NCBI RefSeq assembly: GCF_900105075.1 | Contig: NZ_FNSK01000002.1 | Location: forward strand, 1-64,000 | Source of the DNA: Rhodobacter sp. 24-YEA-8 | Lineage (GTDB): Bacteria > Pseudomonadota > Alphaproteobacteria > Rhodobacterales > Rhodobacteraceae | DNA: 64,000 bases | Direction: 5' to 3' | Shown here: in pieces, positions 17,530 through 26,557 of the stretch | Layout of the letters: every line of letters starts with the position of its first letter | How positions within the stretch are numbered: position 1 is the stretch's first letter | Translations under genes and position numbers: made by a program | Notes under the pieces: model-generated | The model's database searches: none | Told to the model about the DNA's origin: nothing | The model's input: the letters and a program-made list of their open reading frames with translations, nothing else

Positions 17530-18107
17530 CATCCGGACTTTTCTCTACCCGCAACCTGGTGCTTGCCGCCATCGGTATCGCGCTGAACATCGCGCTTGGC
17601 CAGACGGCCTCGTTTCTGAAGCTGCCGATCTTCCTCGACTCGATCGGGACCGTGCTGGCGGCCGTGCTGGCCGGGCCGGTGATCGGCGGGCTGACGGGGC
17701 TTCTGACCAATCTGCTCTGGGGTCTGATCCAGGGGCCGACGGTCGCCTTCTTTGCCCCGGTCGCGCTGGTGATCGGTGTGGTGGCCGGCCTCCTGGCGCG
17801 TGCGGGCTTTTTCCGTGAAATCTGGCAGGCGGCACTTTCCGGCGTGGTCATCACCATCGCGCTTGCTTTTGTCGCTGTGCCGATCCGGATCTACCTCTTC
17901 GGCGGTGTCACCGGCTCTGGCGCCGATTTCCTGACCGCTTATCTGCTCAAGCTGGGCCAGGATCTGTTCCCCTCGGTGCTGACCACCGTTCTGGGCTGGA
18001 ATATCGCCGACAAGGTACTGACGGCGGTGCTGGTCTGGGGGATCGTGCGTGGCCTGCCCGGGCGCGCGACTTCGGACTGGCCCTTCCTCGCTCATAGCCG
18101 GGCCTGA
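17526..18107 (+). CDS. ECF transporter substrate-binding (S) component
   Basis: 193-residue integral membrane protein with about six hydrophobic segments. The N-terminal ATRNL-type helix (FSTRNLVLAAIGIALNIALG) and the FLDSIGTVLAAVLAGPVIGG segment followed by GLLTNLLWGLI are characteristic of ECF S components. The substrate is not evident: it lacks the obvious BioY, ThiT, RibU or CbiM signatures. It starts inside the PPC gene stop codon and is 12 bases ahead of the T component. Confidence 0.82.
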   Translation: MTSGLFSTRNLVLAAIGIALNIALGQTASFLKLPIFLDSIGTVLAAVLAGPVIGGLTGLLTNLLWGLIQGPTVAFFAPVALVIGVVAGLLARAGFFREIWQAALSGVVITIALAFVAVPIRIYLFGGVTGSGADFLTAYLLKLGQDLFPSVLTTVLGWNIADKVLTAVLVWGIVRGLPGRATSDWPFLAHSRA

Positions 18108-18119
18108 GCGGCTTTTGTC

Positions 18120-18872
18120 ATGTACAGGCCTGGCCCTGATAATTCCTGGCGGCGCGCCAGCCCTCTGACGCGGCTCGCGGTGCTGGCGGTGGTGGCAGCG
18201 ATGCTGCCTCTCTGGCCGGCGCCGGTGCTGCTGGGGGCGCTGTGTCTTGCGCTGGCAGGGGGGGCAGGGCTTGGTTTTGGCCGTGTCCTGGGGCTGCGGC
18301 TGCTGGTGCTGATGTTGCCGGTCGGGCTCGCGCTTGGCCTCGTGCATGGGTTCCTGATCGCGCGGGGTCCGCCCGGCATATGCGGCCCCTTTGCCTGCTA
18401 CCCCGAGGGGCTGCGCTATGCGCTGCTGGTCTTTTCGCGGCTCGCGCTTTTGCTGTCGGTAAGCCTGATTTTCGTGATGACCACGCGCCCTTCAGATCTG
18501 GCGCGGGCGCTGGACGGGGCAGGGGTCAGGCCCTCGGTCTCCTATCTGCTGACGGCGCCGCTGTCGCTGGTGGAAAGCGTCGGCCAGGAGGCCCGGCAGA
18601 TCCGCGACAGTCTGCAGATGCGCGGCCTCTCGGCGCGCGGCCCTCTGCGCGAGCGGTTCCGGATGCTGGTTGGCATGGTCAATCCGCTGGTGCGCGGGCT
18701 GATCACCGAAGCCCCTGTCCGGGCCGAGGCGCTGGAGATGCGCGGCTTTCGCGCCAGCCCGAAGCGCGGGCTGATCGACCCGGTCGAAGACACAGCGCGC
18801 GAGATCTGGCTGCGCCGGGGCCTTTTGGCGCTTGCGCTGCTGCAACTGGGGCTTTTGCTGCTATGGCGTTGA
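18120..18872 (+). CDS. ecfT: ECF transporter transmembrane (T) component
   Basis: 250-residue EcfT/CbiQ-type protein. Four to five N-terminal membrane helices precede a cytoplasmic domain with the two coupling motifs typical of EcfT, RDSLQMRGL and EALEMRGFR, whose Arg-Gly pairs dock into the two ATPases. A final hydrophobic segment closes the chain. It overlaps the next gene by 10 bases. Confidence 0.9.
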   Translation: MYRPGPDNSWRRASPLTRLAVLAVVAAMLPLWPAPVLLGALCLALAGGAGLGFGRVLGLRLLVLMLPVGLALGLVHGFLIARGPPGICGPFACYPEGLRYALLVFSRLALLLSVSLIFVMTTRPSDLARALDGAGVRPSVSYLLTAPLSLVESVGQEARQIRDSLQMRGLSARGPLRERFRMLVGMVNPLVRGLITEAPVRAEALEMRGFRASPKRGLIDPVEDTAREIWLRRGLLALALLQLGLLLLWR

Positions 18873-19585
18873 TTGCGCAGGATCTCTCTTTCTCTTGGCC
18901 GGGAAAACCGCCTTTGTTCAGCGGGGTGTCTTTCACCCTGGCGCCGGGAGAGCGGCTCTCGATCCTCGCCGGGAACGGCATGGGCAAGACCACGCTGGCG
19001 CGCGGCCTTGCGGGGTTCCTTAAAACAGAGGGCAGGCTCGACTGGCAGGGCGAGGCGCTGCATTCGATGTCGCGTGCGGACCATGCGCGGCTCGTGCAGG
19101 TCGTGGGGCAGCGGCCGCATCTGCAGCTCAGCGGGCGCGGCTACAGCCTGCGTGAAGAAGTGGCATTCGGGCCGGAAAATCTTGGCCTGCCGGTGGCCGA
19201 GATCCGCGCGCGCACGGCAGAAGCCCTGCATTTCCTGAACCTGACCCATCTCGCAGAGCGCGATTGCCGTCGGCTCTCGGGGGGGGAAACACAGCGCGCG
19301 GCGCTGGCCGGTGCGCTTGCGATGCGGCCGCGCCTGCTGATCCTGGACGAGCCGATGACCGATCTCGATGCCGAAAGCCGCGACGCTTTGGCCGGTCATC
19401 TGCGCAGCCTGCCCTGGGAAATGGCGGTGATATTCCTCGATATCGGCTGGCAATCCTGGATGGCGGGGCTGGTGGATCACCATTTGCTGCTGGATCAGGG
19501 TGAGATGAGCGACCCGCTGACGACAGAGGCGCTGTTCGCAACGCCGCTGCCCGAGCGTATTTTTCTGGCGGGACAACCGGCATGA
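18863..19585 (+). CDS. ecfA1: ECF transporter ATPase A1
   Basis: 240-residue ATPase. Walker A AGNGMGKTTLA, signature LSGGETQRAALA and Walker B LLILDEPMTDLD are complete. The ATG at 18863 starts the standard ABC fold (MALIAQDLSFSWPG) and lies inside the 3' end of the T gene. It overlaps the second ATPase gene by ATGA, so the two subunits are coupled to make a heterodimer. Confidence 0.92.
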   Translation: MALIAQDLSFSWPGKPPLFSGVSFTLAPGERLSILAGNGMGKTTLARGLAGFLKTEGRLDWQGEALHSMSRADHARLVQVVGQRPHLQLSGRGYSLREEVAFGPENLGLPVAEIRARTAEALHFLNLTHLAERDCRRLSGGETQRAALAGALAMRPRLLILDEPMTDLDAESRDALAGHLRSLPWEMAVIFLDIGWQSWMAGLVDHHLLLDQGEMSDPLTTEALFATPLPERIFLAGQPA

Positions 19586-20241
19586 CGCGCGAAGACACGG
19601 TGATCGCAGACGATCTGAGCTTCGGCTATCCCGGCCAGGCCCGGCTTTTTGAGCGGCTTTCGCTGCGATTTGCCCCGGGGGCGGTGGTGGCGGTGCTTGG
19701 CCCCAACGGCCGTGGCAAAAGCAGCCTCTTGCGGCTTTTCGCGGGGCTGGAAAAGCCGCTTGCGGGCAGGATCTCGGTCGCGGGCGTTGATCCGGCAGGG
19801 CCGGAAGCCCGCGATCTCGCCCGGGTTGCGGGCATGGTCGCGCAATCCTCGGACCGCCATTTTCTGCGCACGAAAGTTCAGGACGAGGTGGCGCTGACTG
19901 CCCGCAATCTCGACCTTCCCGCCCCCGCCGCGCTGGCCGCTCAGGCGCTGGAACGGCTCGGGATTGCGGATCTCGCGGCGCAGCATCCGCTTGACCTTGA
20001 TGCCGGCGAGAAACGTCTGGTCGCGCTGGCTTCGGCCATCGCGCATGGGCCGCGCCTTTTGCTGCTTGATGAGATCCAGCGCGGGCTGGACCGGATCAAC
20101 CGGCAAAAGGTGATAAGGCTGATCGGCGCGGAGGCGGCGCAGGGCACGACCATCCTCGCCGTGACCCATGACCGCGATTTCGCGGAGGCCATTGCCGGGG
20201 CCGAACTGGTCTTCGGCGATGAGGGCATCCGCCTCACATAA
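19582..20241 (+). CDS. ecfA2: ECF transporter ATPase A2 with degenerate signature motif
   Basis: 219-residue second ATPase. Walker A GPNGRGKSSLL and Walker B LLLLDEIQRGLD are intact, but the signature loop reads LDLDAGEKRLVALA where LSGGE is expected, so one of the two composite ATP sites may be weakened. Shorter than A1. Its TAA stop overlaps the 3' end of the convergent phosphoethanolamine transferase gene by eight bases, leaving no room for a terminator between them. Confidence 0.9.
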   Translation: MTREDTVIADDLSFGYPGQARLFERLSLRFAPGAVVAVLGPNGRGKSSLLRLFAGLEKPLAGRISVAGVDPAGPEARDLARVAGMVAQSSDRHFLRTKVQDEVALTARNLDLPAPAALAAQALERLGIADLAAQHPLDLDAGEKRLVALASAIAHGPRLLLLDEIQRGLDRINRQKVIRLIGAEAAQGTTILAVTHDRDFAEAIAGAELVFGDEGIRLT

Positions 20242-21871
20242 GCCCGGGGTTGCGGCAGGGTGTGGTCAGATCCAGCGCGGCGTCACGGGCCGAGGTTCTG
20301 ACATCCATCAGACCCAGCACGGTATGAAAGAAATTGTCATGGCTGACCGGCTGCGTCGCCTCCTGCGCGAGGCAGGTGGCATCGAGCCCCATCGCGCTTG
20401 AGAAGCGCGGATCCAGCCAGAGGACGAAGGGCACTTGCGTCTGTTCGGCGGGCGCCATGAACGAGGGGGCGGCATGCAGGTAGAGGCCGTTTTCTCCCAG
20501 TGATTCACCATGGTCCGACATAAACACCATGGCCGGGATCACATTCTGAGCTGCGGCAAGCATGTCGATGGTGCTGGCCAGAACGTGATCGGTCTCGAGG
20601 ATCGAATTGTCATAGGCGTTGACGATTTCTTCTGCGGTGCAATCCGAGAATTGCGCGCTTTCGCAGGCGGGGGCAAAACCCGCGCGCTCCGGCCCGTAGC
20701 GCAGGTAATAGGCAGGACCATGGCTGCCGATCATATGCAGTACCAGCACCGTATCGCGGTCGATCTTTGCCAGCCGGTCACGGATCGCCGGCAAAAGCGC
20801 CTCATCCGTGCATTCGACCGCGCAGGCTTCCGGCGCAAGGCTGGCATCGACCCGCGCCCAGCCGGTACGGCTGGCCACATTCTGATCGCCGGTATTATTG
20901 TCGACCCAGAGCGGGGTGATCCCGGCATGTCCGAGGATATCCATCAGGTTCTCGCGGCCAAGTGCGCCCTCGCGGCTGTAGCTGGCCTTGCCGAGACCCG
21001 AGAACATGCAGGGCACCGACACGGCGGTTGATGTGCCGCAGGAAGAGGCATCGGTAAAGGCGATCACATCGCGCTTTGCGAGATCCGGTGTGGTGTTGCG
21101 CGCATAGCCGTTCAGGCCGAAATTCTGTGCCCGCGCGGTCTCTCCGACAAAGACGACCAGCAAGACGGGCTTGTCTGCGCGCGCCAGCGCCTCGCCAGGT
21201 TTCGCATCCCGGCCATAAGGCGCGGCGGTGGGGTCGGCGGTCTTCCACTGCTCGCGGGCATAGCGAATGCCGGCGGTCAGGCTGGCGCCGGGCTGATAGG
21301 ACCCCATCAGGTCATGGCGCTCGCGCAGCATGGCCGAGTAATCCTTGTAATGGCTGAACAAAGCGCCGGTCATCAGCGCAAAACTCAGCGCCACGCCCAG
21401 AGGCCAGCGCCAGAGCTGATGCACCAGCCTGACCCGGTTGACACGCGGCCAGAAGACCAGCGCTGCCGGCAGAACGCCGGTCACAAAGATCCCGGCGACC
21501 ATCCGCAGCGTGATCAGATGGCGCGATTCCGTCACCGTGGTCTCAAAGATATTGCGCACCATCTCGCGGTCGATCAGCACGCCGAAATTGCGCTCATAAT
21601 AGCTTGCAGTGGCTGCGAGGAGGAGCAGCACAGCTGCCACCGGCTTTTGCAGTCGCCCCGGGCCGAGCAATTCAAGGGTCAGCAGCGTCAGCGCCCAGAC
21701 ACCGAAGCCAAACATCGCCACCCGGCCGGGCGAGGCAGGAAATTCCGCGAGCAGCCGCGTCCAGAACCCGTGATTGAGCGCCAGCATCACAAAGGAGGCC
21801 ACCGCGACATTCAGCACGAGATGCGGGATAACAGGGCGCGGAAGACGCCGGAGTGATTCAAAAAGCGACAT
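20234..21871 (-). CDS. eptA: Phosphoethanolamine transferase (EptA/PmrC-type)
   Basis: Inner-membrane enzyme that moves phosphoethanolamine from phosphatidylethanolamine to lipid A, lowering net negative charge and polymyxin binding. 545 residues (EptA 547). About five N-terminal membrane helices precede a periplasmic sulfatase-fold domain. Catalytic region FVGETARAQNFGLNGY contains nucleophile Thr245; SHGPAYYLRY and MSDHGESLGENGLYLHA supply zinc ligands; several cysteines would form disulfides as in EptA/MCR. Start ATG at 21871 gives the family N-terminus; the open frame continues to 22048 without similarity. Divergent from a PmrAB-like regulator pair. Confidence 0.93.
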   Translation of the reverse strand: MSLFESLRRLPRPVIPHLVLNVAVASFVMLALNHGFWTRLLAEFPASPGRVAMFGFGVWALTLLTLELLGPGRLQKPVAAVLLLLAATASYYERNFGVLIDREMVRNIFETTVTESRHLITLRMVAGIFVTGVLPAALVFWPRVNRVRLVHQLWRWPLGVALSFALMTGALFSHYKDYSAMLRERHDLMGSYQPGASLTAGIRYAREQWKTADPTAAPYGRDAKPGEALARADKPVLLVVFVGETARAQNFGLNGYARNTTPDLAKRDVIAFTDASSCGTSTAVSVPCMFSGLGKASYSREGALGRENLMDILGHAGITPLWVDNNTGDQNVASRTGWARVDASLAPEACAVECTDEALLPAIRDRLAKIDRDTVLVLHMIGSHGPAYYLRYGPERAGFAPACESAQFSDCTAEEIVNAYDNSILETDHVLASTIDMLAAAQNVIPAMVFMSDHGESLGENGLYLHAAPSFMAPAEQTQVPFVLWLDPRFSSAMGLDATCLAQEATQPVSHDNFFHTVLGLMDVRTSARDAALDLTTPCRNPGLM

Positions 21872-22068
21872 ATGCCTGTCTTTCTTGCGCCGGCCTGGAC
21901 CGGGTCGGGATGAAAACTGGCCGCTTGCGGGCCATTTATCCCTGGCTTGTCGCCTCTGAACCTTGCGCCAGGCTTGCAGCGATGCCTGCCTGGCTGTTTT
22001 TCTGCCCAGACGGTCCGGGCCGCCGCAATTTCCTCGCCTCAGTCGCAACCGCAGGCTATGCAGCCTTT

Positions 22069-22722
22069 ATGCGCCTGCTTCTTGTCGAGGATTCCCCTGA
22101 TCTCGCCGGTTCCGTGCTGCGTCATCTGAGCGCTGCGGGCCATGCGGTTGATCATGCGTCTGATGCTGCGGGCGCGCTGGCCGCGATGGCGGTCGGGGAT
22201 TATGCCTGCGTGATCCTCGATCTGGGCCTGCCCGATGGCTCTGGCCTCTCGGTCCTGCGCGAGCGCCGCAGGGCGGGGGACCGGACGCCGGTGATCATCG
22301 CGACCGCGCTCGACCAGATCAGCGACCGCATCGCGGGGCTTGATGCCGGTGCCGATGATTATGTCGTTAAACCCTTTGATCTGGCCGAGCTGTCGGCACG
22401 CATCCGCGCCCATGCGCGACGCGGCCAGTTCCTGCCGGAAACCCGGTTGCAGATCGGCGGGATCGAGGTCGACCGCGCGGCAGCACGCCTCTGGCGCGGG
22501 GCTGACGAGATCCGCCTGACCTCGCGCGAATGGGCGCTGTTTGATGCGCTTCTGGGCGCGCGGGGGCGGGTGCTGGGGAAATCCGCGCTGGAAGAGGCGC
22601 TCTATAATTTCGACGCTACCATCGAGGGCAATGCGGTCGAGGTCTATATCTCGCGGCTCAGGCAAAAGATCGGTGCCGGGATGATCGAGACCCGGCGCGG
22701 CCTTGGATATGTGCTGACATGA
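22069..22722 (+). CDS. OmpR-family response regulator (PmrA/QseB-like)
   Basis: 217 residues: receiver domain with phospho-acceptor Asp51 in VILDLGLPDG and conserved Lys in VVKPFD, then a winged-helix DNA-binding domain (LTSREWALFDALL to YISRLRQKIGAG). ATG at 22069 starts the standard MRLLLVEDS. It is 197 bases from the divergent phosphoethanolamine transferase start and overlaps the kinase by ATGA. The intergenic gap shows no CTTAAG-type box, so its binding site is not recognisable. Confidence 0.92.
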   Translation: MRLLLVEDSPDLAGSVLRHLSAAGHAVDHASDAAGALAAMAVGDYACVILDLGLPDGSGLSVLRERRRAGDRTPVIIATALDQISDRIAGLDAGADDYVVKPFDLAELSARIRAHARRGQFLPETRLQIGGIEVDRAAARLWRGADEIRLTSREWALFDALLGARGRVLGKSALEEALYNFDATIEGNAVEVYISRLRQKIGAGMIETRRGLGYVLT

Positions 22723-23999
22723 GCGGTGAAAGCCGCAGATCCTGGTCGATCCGTCGCCGTCTGACCCGGCGCGTGCTGTGGCTTGTGCTTTTGGCCTGGC
22801 TGGGCGCGATCGCGCTGGCGACGCTGTTTCTGGATCATGAAATCAACGAGATGCTGGATGAAGAGCTCCAGGCCATGGCGGAAACCACGGTGCTTTACAT
22901 CGAGGCGAGCCCCGGTCAGGTGATCCCCCGCAATATCGGCATCGATCCAGGAAATGGCGAGCGGGTGCTGCGCATCCTGCGGGCGGGTGATCCGGTGCCG
23001 ACAGAGCCCTGGCCCGCACTTGCCAGCGATGGTTTCCATAATGCGAATGGCTGGCGCGTTTTACGGGTGAGTGCGGAAAACGCCGTGATCGAGGTCGCCC
23101 ATAATGAGGCCTGGCGGCGCGAGGAAATGTTCGAGGCGGCCTCGGCCTTTCTGGTGCTGATCCTGCCGATGGTGCTTCTGCTGGTCTGGGGGCTGCGTCA
23201 GAGCCTGGCAAAGGGGTTTGCACCGCTGGAAGATCTGACTGCGGGGATTGCAGGCCGTCCGCCCGCCGATCTTTCGCCGGTGCCCGAGGCCGGGCTGCCT
23301 GATGAACTGCATCCGCTGGCCCATGGGCTGAACCAGTATATTGCGCGCGTCAGTGCGCTGCGCGACGCCGAACGCGCCTTCATCGCCAACGCCTCGCATG
23401 AATTGCGCACGCCGGTCGCCGCGATCCGCGCCCGGCTTGATCTGTCGCAGGATGCCGATGCCCGCGCGACGCTGCCGATGCTTGATGCGCTGACGCGACG
23501 GGTGGAGCGGCTCTTGCAGCTCTCGCGATCCGAGGCGGGTCTGGGGCTCGGGCGCGGACCGGCGGATCTGATTCGGATTACCCGGCTTTTGCTGCGCGAA
23601 ACCGGGGGCGCGCAGATCCGGTTCGATGATGGCGATCTTGAGGAGGTTCAGGTTGCCGCCGATCCTGATGCGCTCGCGATCCTGTTGCGCAATCTGATCG
23701 AGAATGCGGTGGAGCATGGCAGCGGCCAGGTATTGCTGCGGATCCGCGAAGCGCCCGGTGCCGGAGCTGAGGTGCTGATCGAGAACCCGACCAGTGGCAC
23801 GGAATTCCATGAACAGGCTTTTGCCAAACGGCCGGGATCAACCGGAACCGGGCTGGGTCTGACCATCAGTGCCGAACTGGCCTCGGCCATGGGGGCGAAA
23901 ATCACCCGCCGGATCGCGGATGGCATGGCGCGGGTTGAAATCTCGCTGCCCGGGGCCAGCCTCCCTGCGGCAGGGCCGGGCGATCAGAGCCCCAGCTGA
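22719..23999 (+). CDS. Sensor histidine kinase (PmrB/QseC-like)
   Basis: 426-residue membrane kinase: one N-terminal helix, a short periplasmic domain of about 120 residues, a second helix near 145-165, HisKA with H-box NASHELRTPVAAIR (His227), N-box NLIENAVEHG and G-box GTGLGLTISAE. Partner of the response regulator with which it overlaps. Its 3' end overlaps the convergent DUF900 gene by 16 bases. Context suggests sensing of envelope stress or cations to control lipid A modification. Confidence 0.92.
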   Translation: MSGESRRSWSIRRRLTRRVLWLVLLAWLGAIALATLFLDHEINEMLDEELQAMAETTVLYIEASPGQVIPRNIGIDPGNGERVLRILRAGDPVPTEPWPALASDGFHNANGWRVLRVSAENAVIEVAHNEAWRREEMFEAASAFLVLILPMVLLLVWGLRQSLAKGFAPLEDLTAGIAGRPPADLSPVPEAGLPDELHPLAHGLNQYIARVSALRDAERAFIANASHELRTPVAAIRARLDLSQDADARATLPMLDALTRRVERLLQLSRSEAGLGLGRGPADLIRITRLLLRETGGAQIRFDDGDLEEVQVAADPDALAILLRNLIENAVEHGSGQVLLRIREAPGAGAEVLIENPTSGTEFHEQAFAKRPGSTGTGLGLTISAELASAMGAKITRRIADGMARVEISLPGASLPAAGPGDQSPS

Positions 24000-25024
24000 T
24001 CCAGGGCATAGGCCCCGGCCTGGCGCAGCCCCTGGAACACATTGGTCACCGCGTTTTCCCCGGCTCCGGACAAAAGGCTGACATAGCGGCTATGGGCCGG
24101 GTCATCGCTGGGCAGATCGGTGATATCAATGATACGGATCCCCATCCGCCGCGCGAGTTCGCGGATCGCGGGATCCTTGACATCGACCGTTCCGAGCCGC
24201 TCGCGCCGTGCCGCCAGGCGGGCGGAAAAGGCCAGTGCCTTGTCATCGGATGAGACCAGCACCGTCAGCGGATGCTTCAATTGCCCGATCACGGCCATCT
24301 GTTCGCGAAACATATCCAGATCGATATCGGGCGCGGCCAGGATCACCTCCAGCCGGTCCAGCACATCGCTGCGGCCTTCAAGCTTCAGCTGCCGCAACGC
24401 CTCCATCGTCAGGCGTCCGCCCATGGAATGGCCAAGCACCATCACCGGTTCTGCGGTTCTGCGCCCCCGGCTCAGATCCGAGAGGAGGCCCGCCAGCGCC
24501 GAGCGCGAGTAATCCGCCCCGTCACGGTCTGCGATATAGCCCGCGACATGAGCCTGAGACGGCCAGGAGAACAGGACCGGATTGCCGGGGACATGCGCAT
24601 CCGCCGAGAGCTGCGCGAGGCGATAAAGCGCCTCCTGGAATGACGTATTGAAACCATGGACATAGACGCCGGTCTGCTCATGGCCCAGATCCTGCAGAAA
24701 GGCGCGGGGGGCCAGGCTGACCTGGCCGAGCGTGACGAAATCAGTCGCGGGATCGGGGCGCCCTTTCGGCCATTCAATCGCGCCGGGCTTATGGTCGGGT
24801 GGCACCGAGATGTCGAAATAGCCATAGTCAGGTGACGGCGCGCGGCCTGATCCGAAACTCCAGGCACTGACCGGGTCGCGGGCGCGGGTGGTGACCATCC
24901 AGACGCGTTTGGTCGTGGCGTCGGGCACCGTTCCGTCAGCCACGGGCAAAAGCACATCTGCACCGGGGCGCGGAGCACAGGCCAGCACCGCCAGCACAAG
25001 CACAAGGAGCAGGGCAGGGCGCAT
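23984..25024 (-). CDS. DUF900-family alpha/beta hydrolase, predicted lipoprotein
   Basis: 346 residues. The N-terminal signal ends in VLAVLAC, a lipobox, so the mature protein is probably anchored to a membrane. VYVHGFNTSFQEALYRLAQL and the nucleophile elbow VLGHSMGGRLTMEAL are typical of the DUF900 (COG4782) hydrolases; the catalytic substrate is unknown. It lies 113 bases downstream of the RND outer-membrane channel gene on the same strand, across a gap with two stem-loops. Confidence 0.85.
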   Translation of the reverse strand: MRPALLLVLVLAVLACAPRPGADVLLPVADGTVPDATTKRVWMVTTRARDPVSAWSFGSGRAPSPDYGYFDISVPPDHKPGAIEWPKGRPDPATDFVTLGQVSLAPRAFLQDLGHEQTGVYVHGFNTSFQEALYRLAQLSADAHVPGNPVLFSWPSQAHVAGYIADRDGADYSRSALAGLLSDLSRGRRTAEPVMVLGHSMGGRLTMEALRQLKLEGRSDVLDRLEVILAAPDIDLDMFREQMAVIGQLKHPLTVLVSSDDKALAFSARLAARRERLGTVDVKDPAIRELARRMGIRIIDITDLPSDDPAHSRYVSLLSGAGENAVTNVFQGLRQAGAYALDQLGL

Positions 25025-25050
25025 TGAGGGGCACTCCGCTGGTCATCAGG

Positions 25051-25064
25051 GGCCGGTGCCGGCC
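25051..25064. promoter_or_regulatory. GC-rich dyad before the DUF900 gene
   Basis: GGCCGG-TG-CCGGCC is a perfect 6-bp inverted repeat about 27 bases upstream of the hydrolase start codon. Role not known. Confidence 0.35.
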
Positions 25065-25085
25065 GGAAATGCGGGCCTGAACCGA

Positions 25086-25103
25086 GGTTATGAAACCATA
25101 ACC
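25086..25103. promoter_or_regulatory. Inverted repeat after the outer-membrane channel gene
   Basis: GGTTATG (25086-25092) and CATAACC (25097-25103) form a 7-bp perfect stem with a 4-base loop in an otherwise unremarkable gap. It lacks a T run, so an operator is as likely as a terminator. Confidence 0.4.
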
Positions 25104-25137
25104 CCAGTTACAGCTGTATGAAAACCCGGATCCCGTC

Positions 25138-26511
25138 TCACTTCATCGGAGCGGCAGCCGCGATCGAGACCGCAACATAGGCCGCCGCCTGATCCCGCAC
25201 GGCGCCCGCCAGTGCGGTGCGCGCGGAAAGCGCGGTGCGTTCGGCATCCAGCACGGTGAAGAAATCGGTCTGCCCCGCCTGCCAGGCATCGCGGGCCAGT
25301 GTCACGGTTTCCTGCGCGGTCGAGACCAGCTTGCGCTGTGCTGCCACGTTGGTGCCGCCGCGCCGCCAGGCGGAAAGGCCATTCTCGACCTCTTCCACCG
25401 CGTCGAGCACTTCGGCCTGCCAGCGGATATGGGCCTGGACCGCACGCGATTCTGCGGCTTTCAGATTGGCCCGGTTGGCGCCGCCGGTGAAGATCGGCAG
25501 GTTGATCGCAGGTCCGAAGGACCAGGAGGTCGGGTTGCCGCCGCCCCTGACATTCATCGGGCGGATTGATCCCGAAAGGCTGACCGAAGGCCAGAACTCT
25601 GCCTCGGCCACACCGATCCGTGCGACGGCGGCAGCAAGACCGCGCTCGGCGATCTGCACATCGGGACGGGCGCGGATCACGTCGGCCGGCAAGCCGACCG
25701 AGGGGTTCGAGCGCGCGGAGGGCTGCGCGCCGCCTTTTTGCAGCTGCGGGCGCAGAATGGCAGTGCGCGAGGCCGTCAGCGTCGCAAGCCGGTTCACCGC
25801 CTGATCGAAACCGGTCTCCAGGACGGGCAGGCTCGCTTCGGCCTGGGCCACGGCCTGTTCAGCCTGGAGCACATCAAGGCGGCTGGCCTGGCCGACTTCC
25901 AGCATGTCCTGGGTCAGGCGCAGCGTCTCGCGCCGGCTGCTGATGCTTTGCCGGGTCAAAGCGATGCTTTGCTGATAGTAGCGCAGGTCGATATAGGTCG
26001 TGGCCACGGCGGCGGTGACGGCACGGCGCGCGGCCTCTTCGGAAAGCTTAGAGGCTTCGAGTTCGGCAATGGCCGCGGCGCGGGCCGAGCGGTTGCCACC
26101 GAAAATGTCGAACATCCACGAGGTCGAAAGCGTCGCAGAGGTGCTTTCCGTGATCGCGCCGGATCCCTGGCTGTCGCCCCGCGTCGCGCCGGCGCCGGCA
26201 TTGGCCTGAGGCAGAGCGGCGGCGCGGGCGGCAGCTACGCCGGCCCCGGCCTCGTCAATCGCTGCGACCGCCTCATGGATCGAAAGGTTGCGCGCCAGTG
26301 CCGTGGTGACCAGCCCGTCCATGGTCTTGTCCTGGAAGCTGAGCCACCAGGCACCATTGGCGCTGCGGGCAGGGGCACTGGTTGCGAAAGTGGCGGCGGT
26401 ATCTGCGCTCGGGGCGGTATATTCCGTCGTGACACAGGCCGAAAGCGCCAGTGTCAGCGGCAGGATCGTAAGGTAACGCCCGAGACGGGGCCGGAATTGG
26501 GTGCTGCTCAT
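25138..26511 (-). CDS. RND efflux outer-membrane channel (OprM/NodT family lipoprotein)
   Basis: 457-residue outer-membrane factor with lipobox LTLALSAC, then NGAWWLSFQDKTMDGLV, two OEP repeats rich in Ala/Gln coiled coil, and the GLPADVIRARPDVQIAER motif conserved in NodT-family channels. Third gene of the MFP-RND-OMF set, separated from the pump gene by an 81-base gap holding a strong stem-loop, so its expression may be set below that of the pump. Confidence 0.93.
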   Translation of the reverse strand: MSSTQFRPRLGRYLTILPLTLALSACVTTEYTAPSADTAATFATSAPARSANGAWWLSFQDKTMDGLVTTALARNLSIHEAVAAIDEAGAGVAAARAAALPQANAGAGATRGDSQGSGAITESTSATLSTSWMFDIFGGNRSARAAAIAELEASKLSEEAARRAVTAAVATTYIDLRYYQQSIALTRQSISSRRETLRLTQDMLEVGQASRLDVLQAEQAVAQAEASLPVLETGFDQAVNRLATLTASRTAILRPQLQKGGAQPSARSNPSVGLPADVIRARPDVQIAERGLAAAVARIGVAEAEFWPSVSLSGSIRPMNVRGGGNPTSWSFGPAINLPIFTGGANRANLKAAESRAVQAHIRWQAEVLDAVEEVENGLSAWRRGGTNVAAQRKLVSTAQETVTLARDAWQAGQTDFFTVLDAERTALSARTALAGAVRDQAAAYVAVSIAAAAPMK

Positions 26512-26557
26512 GGATGCGGTCTTTTTGTTATGGGGCCGGAGAGGGAAGCAAAGAAAG

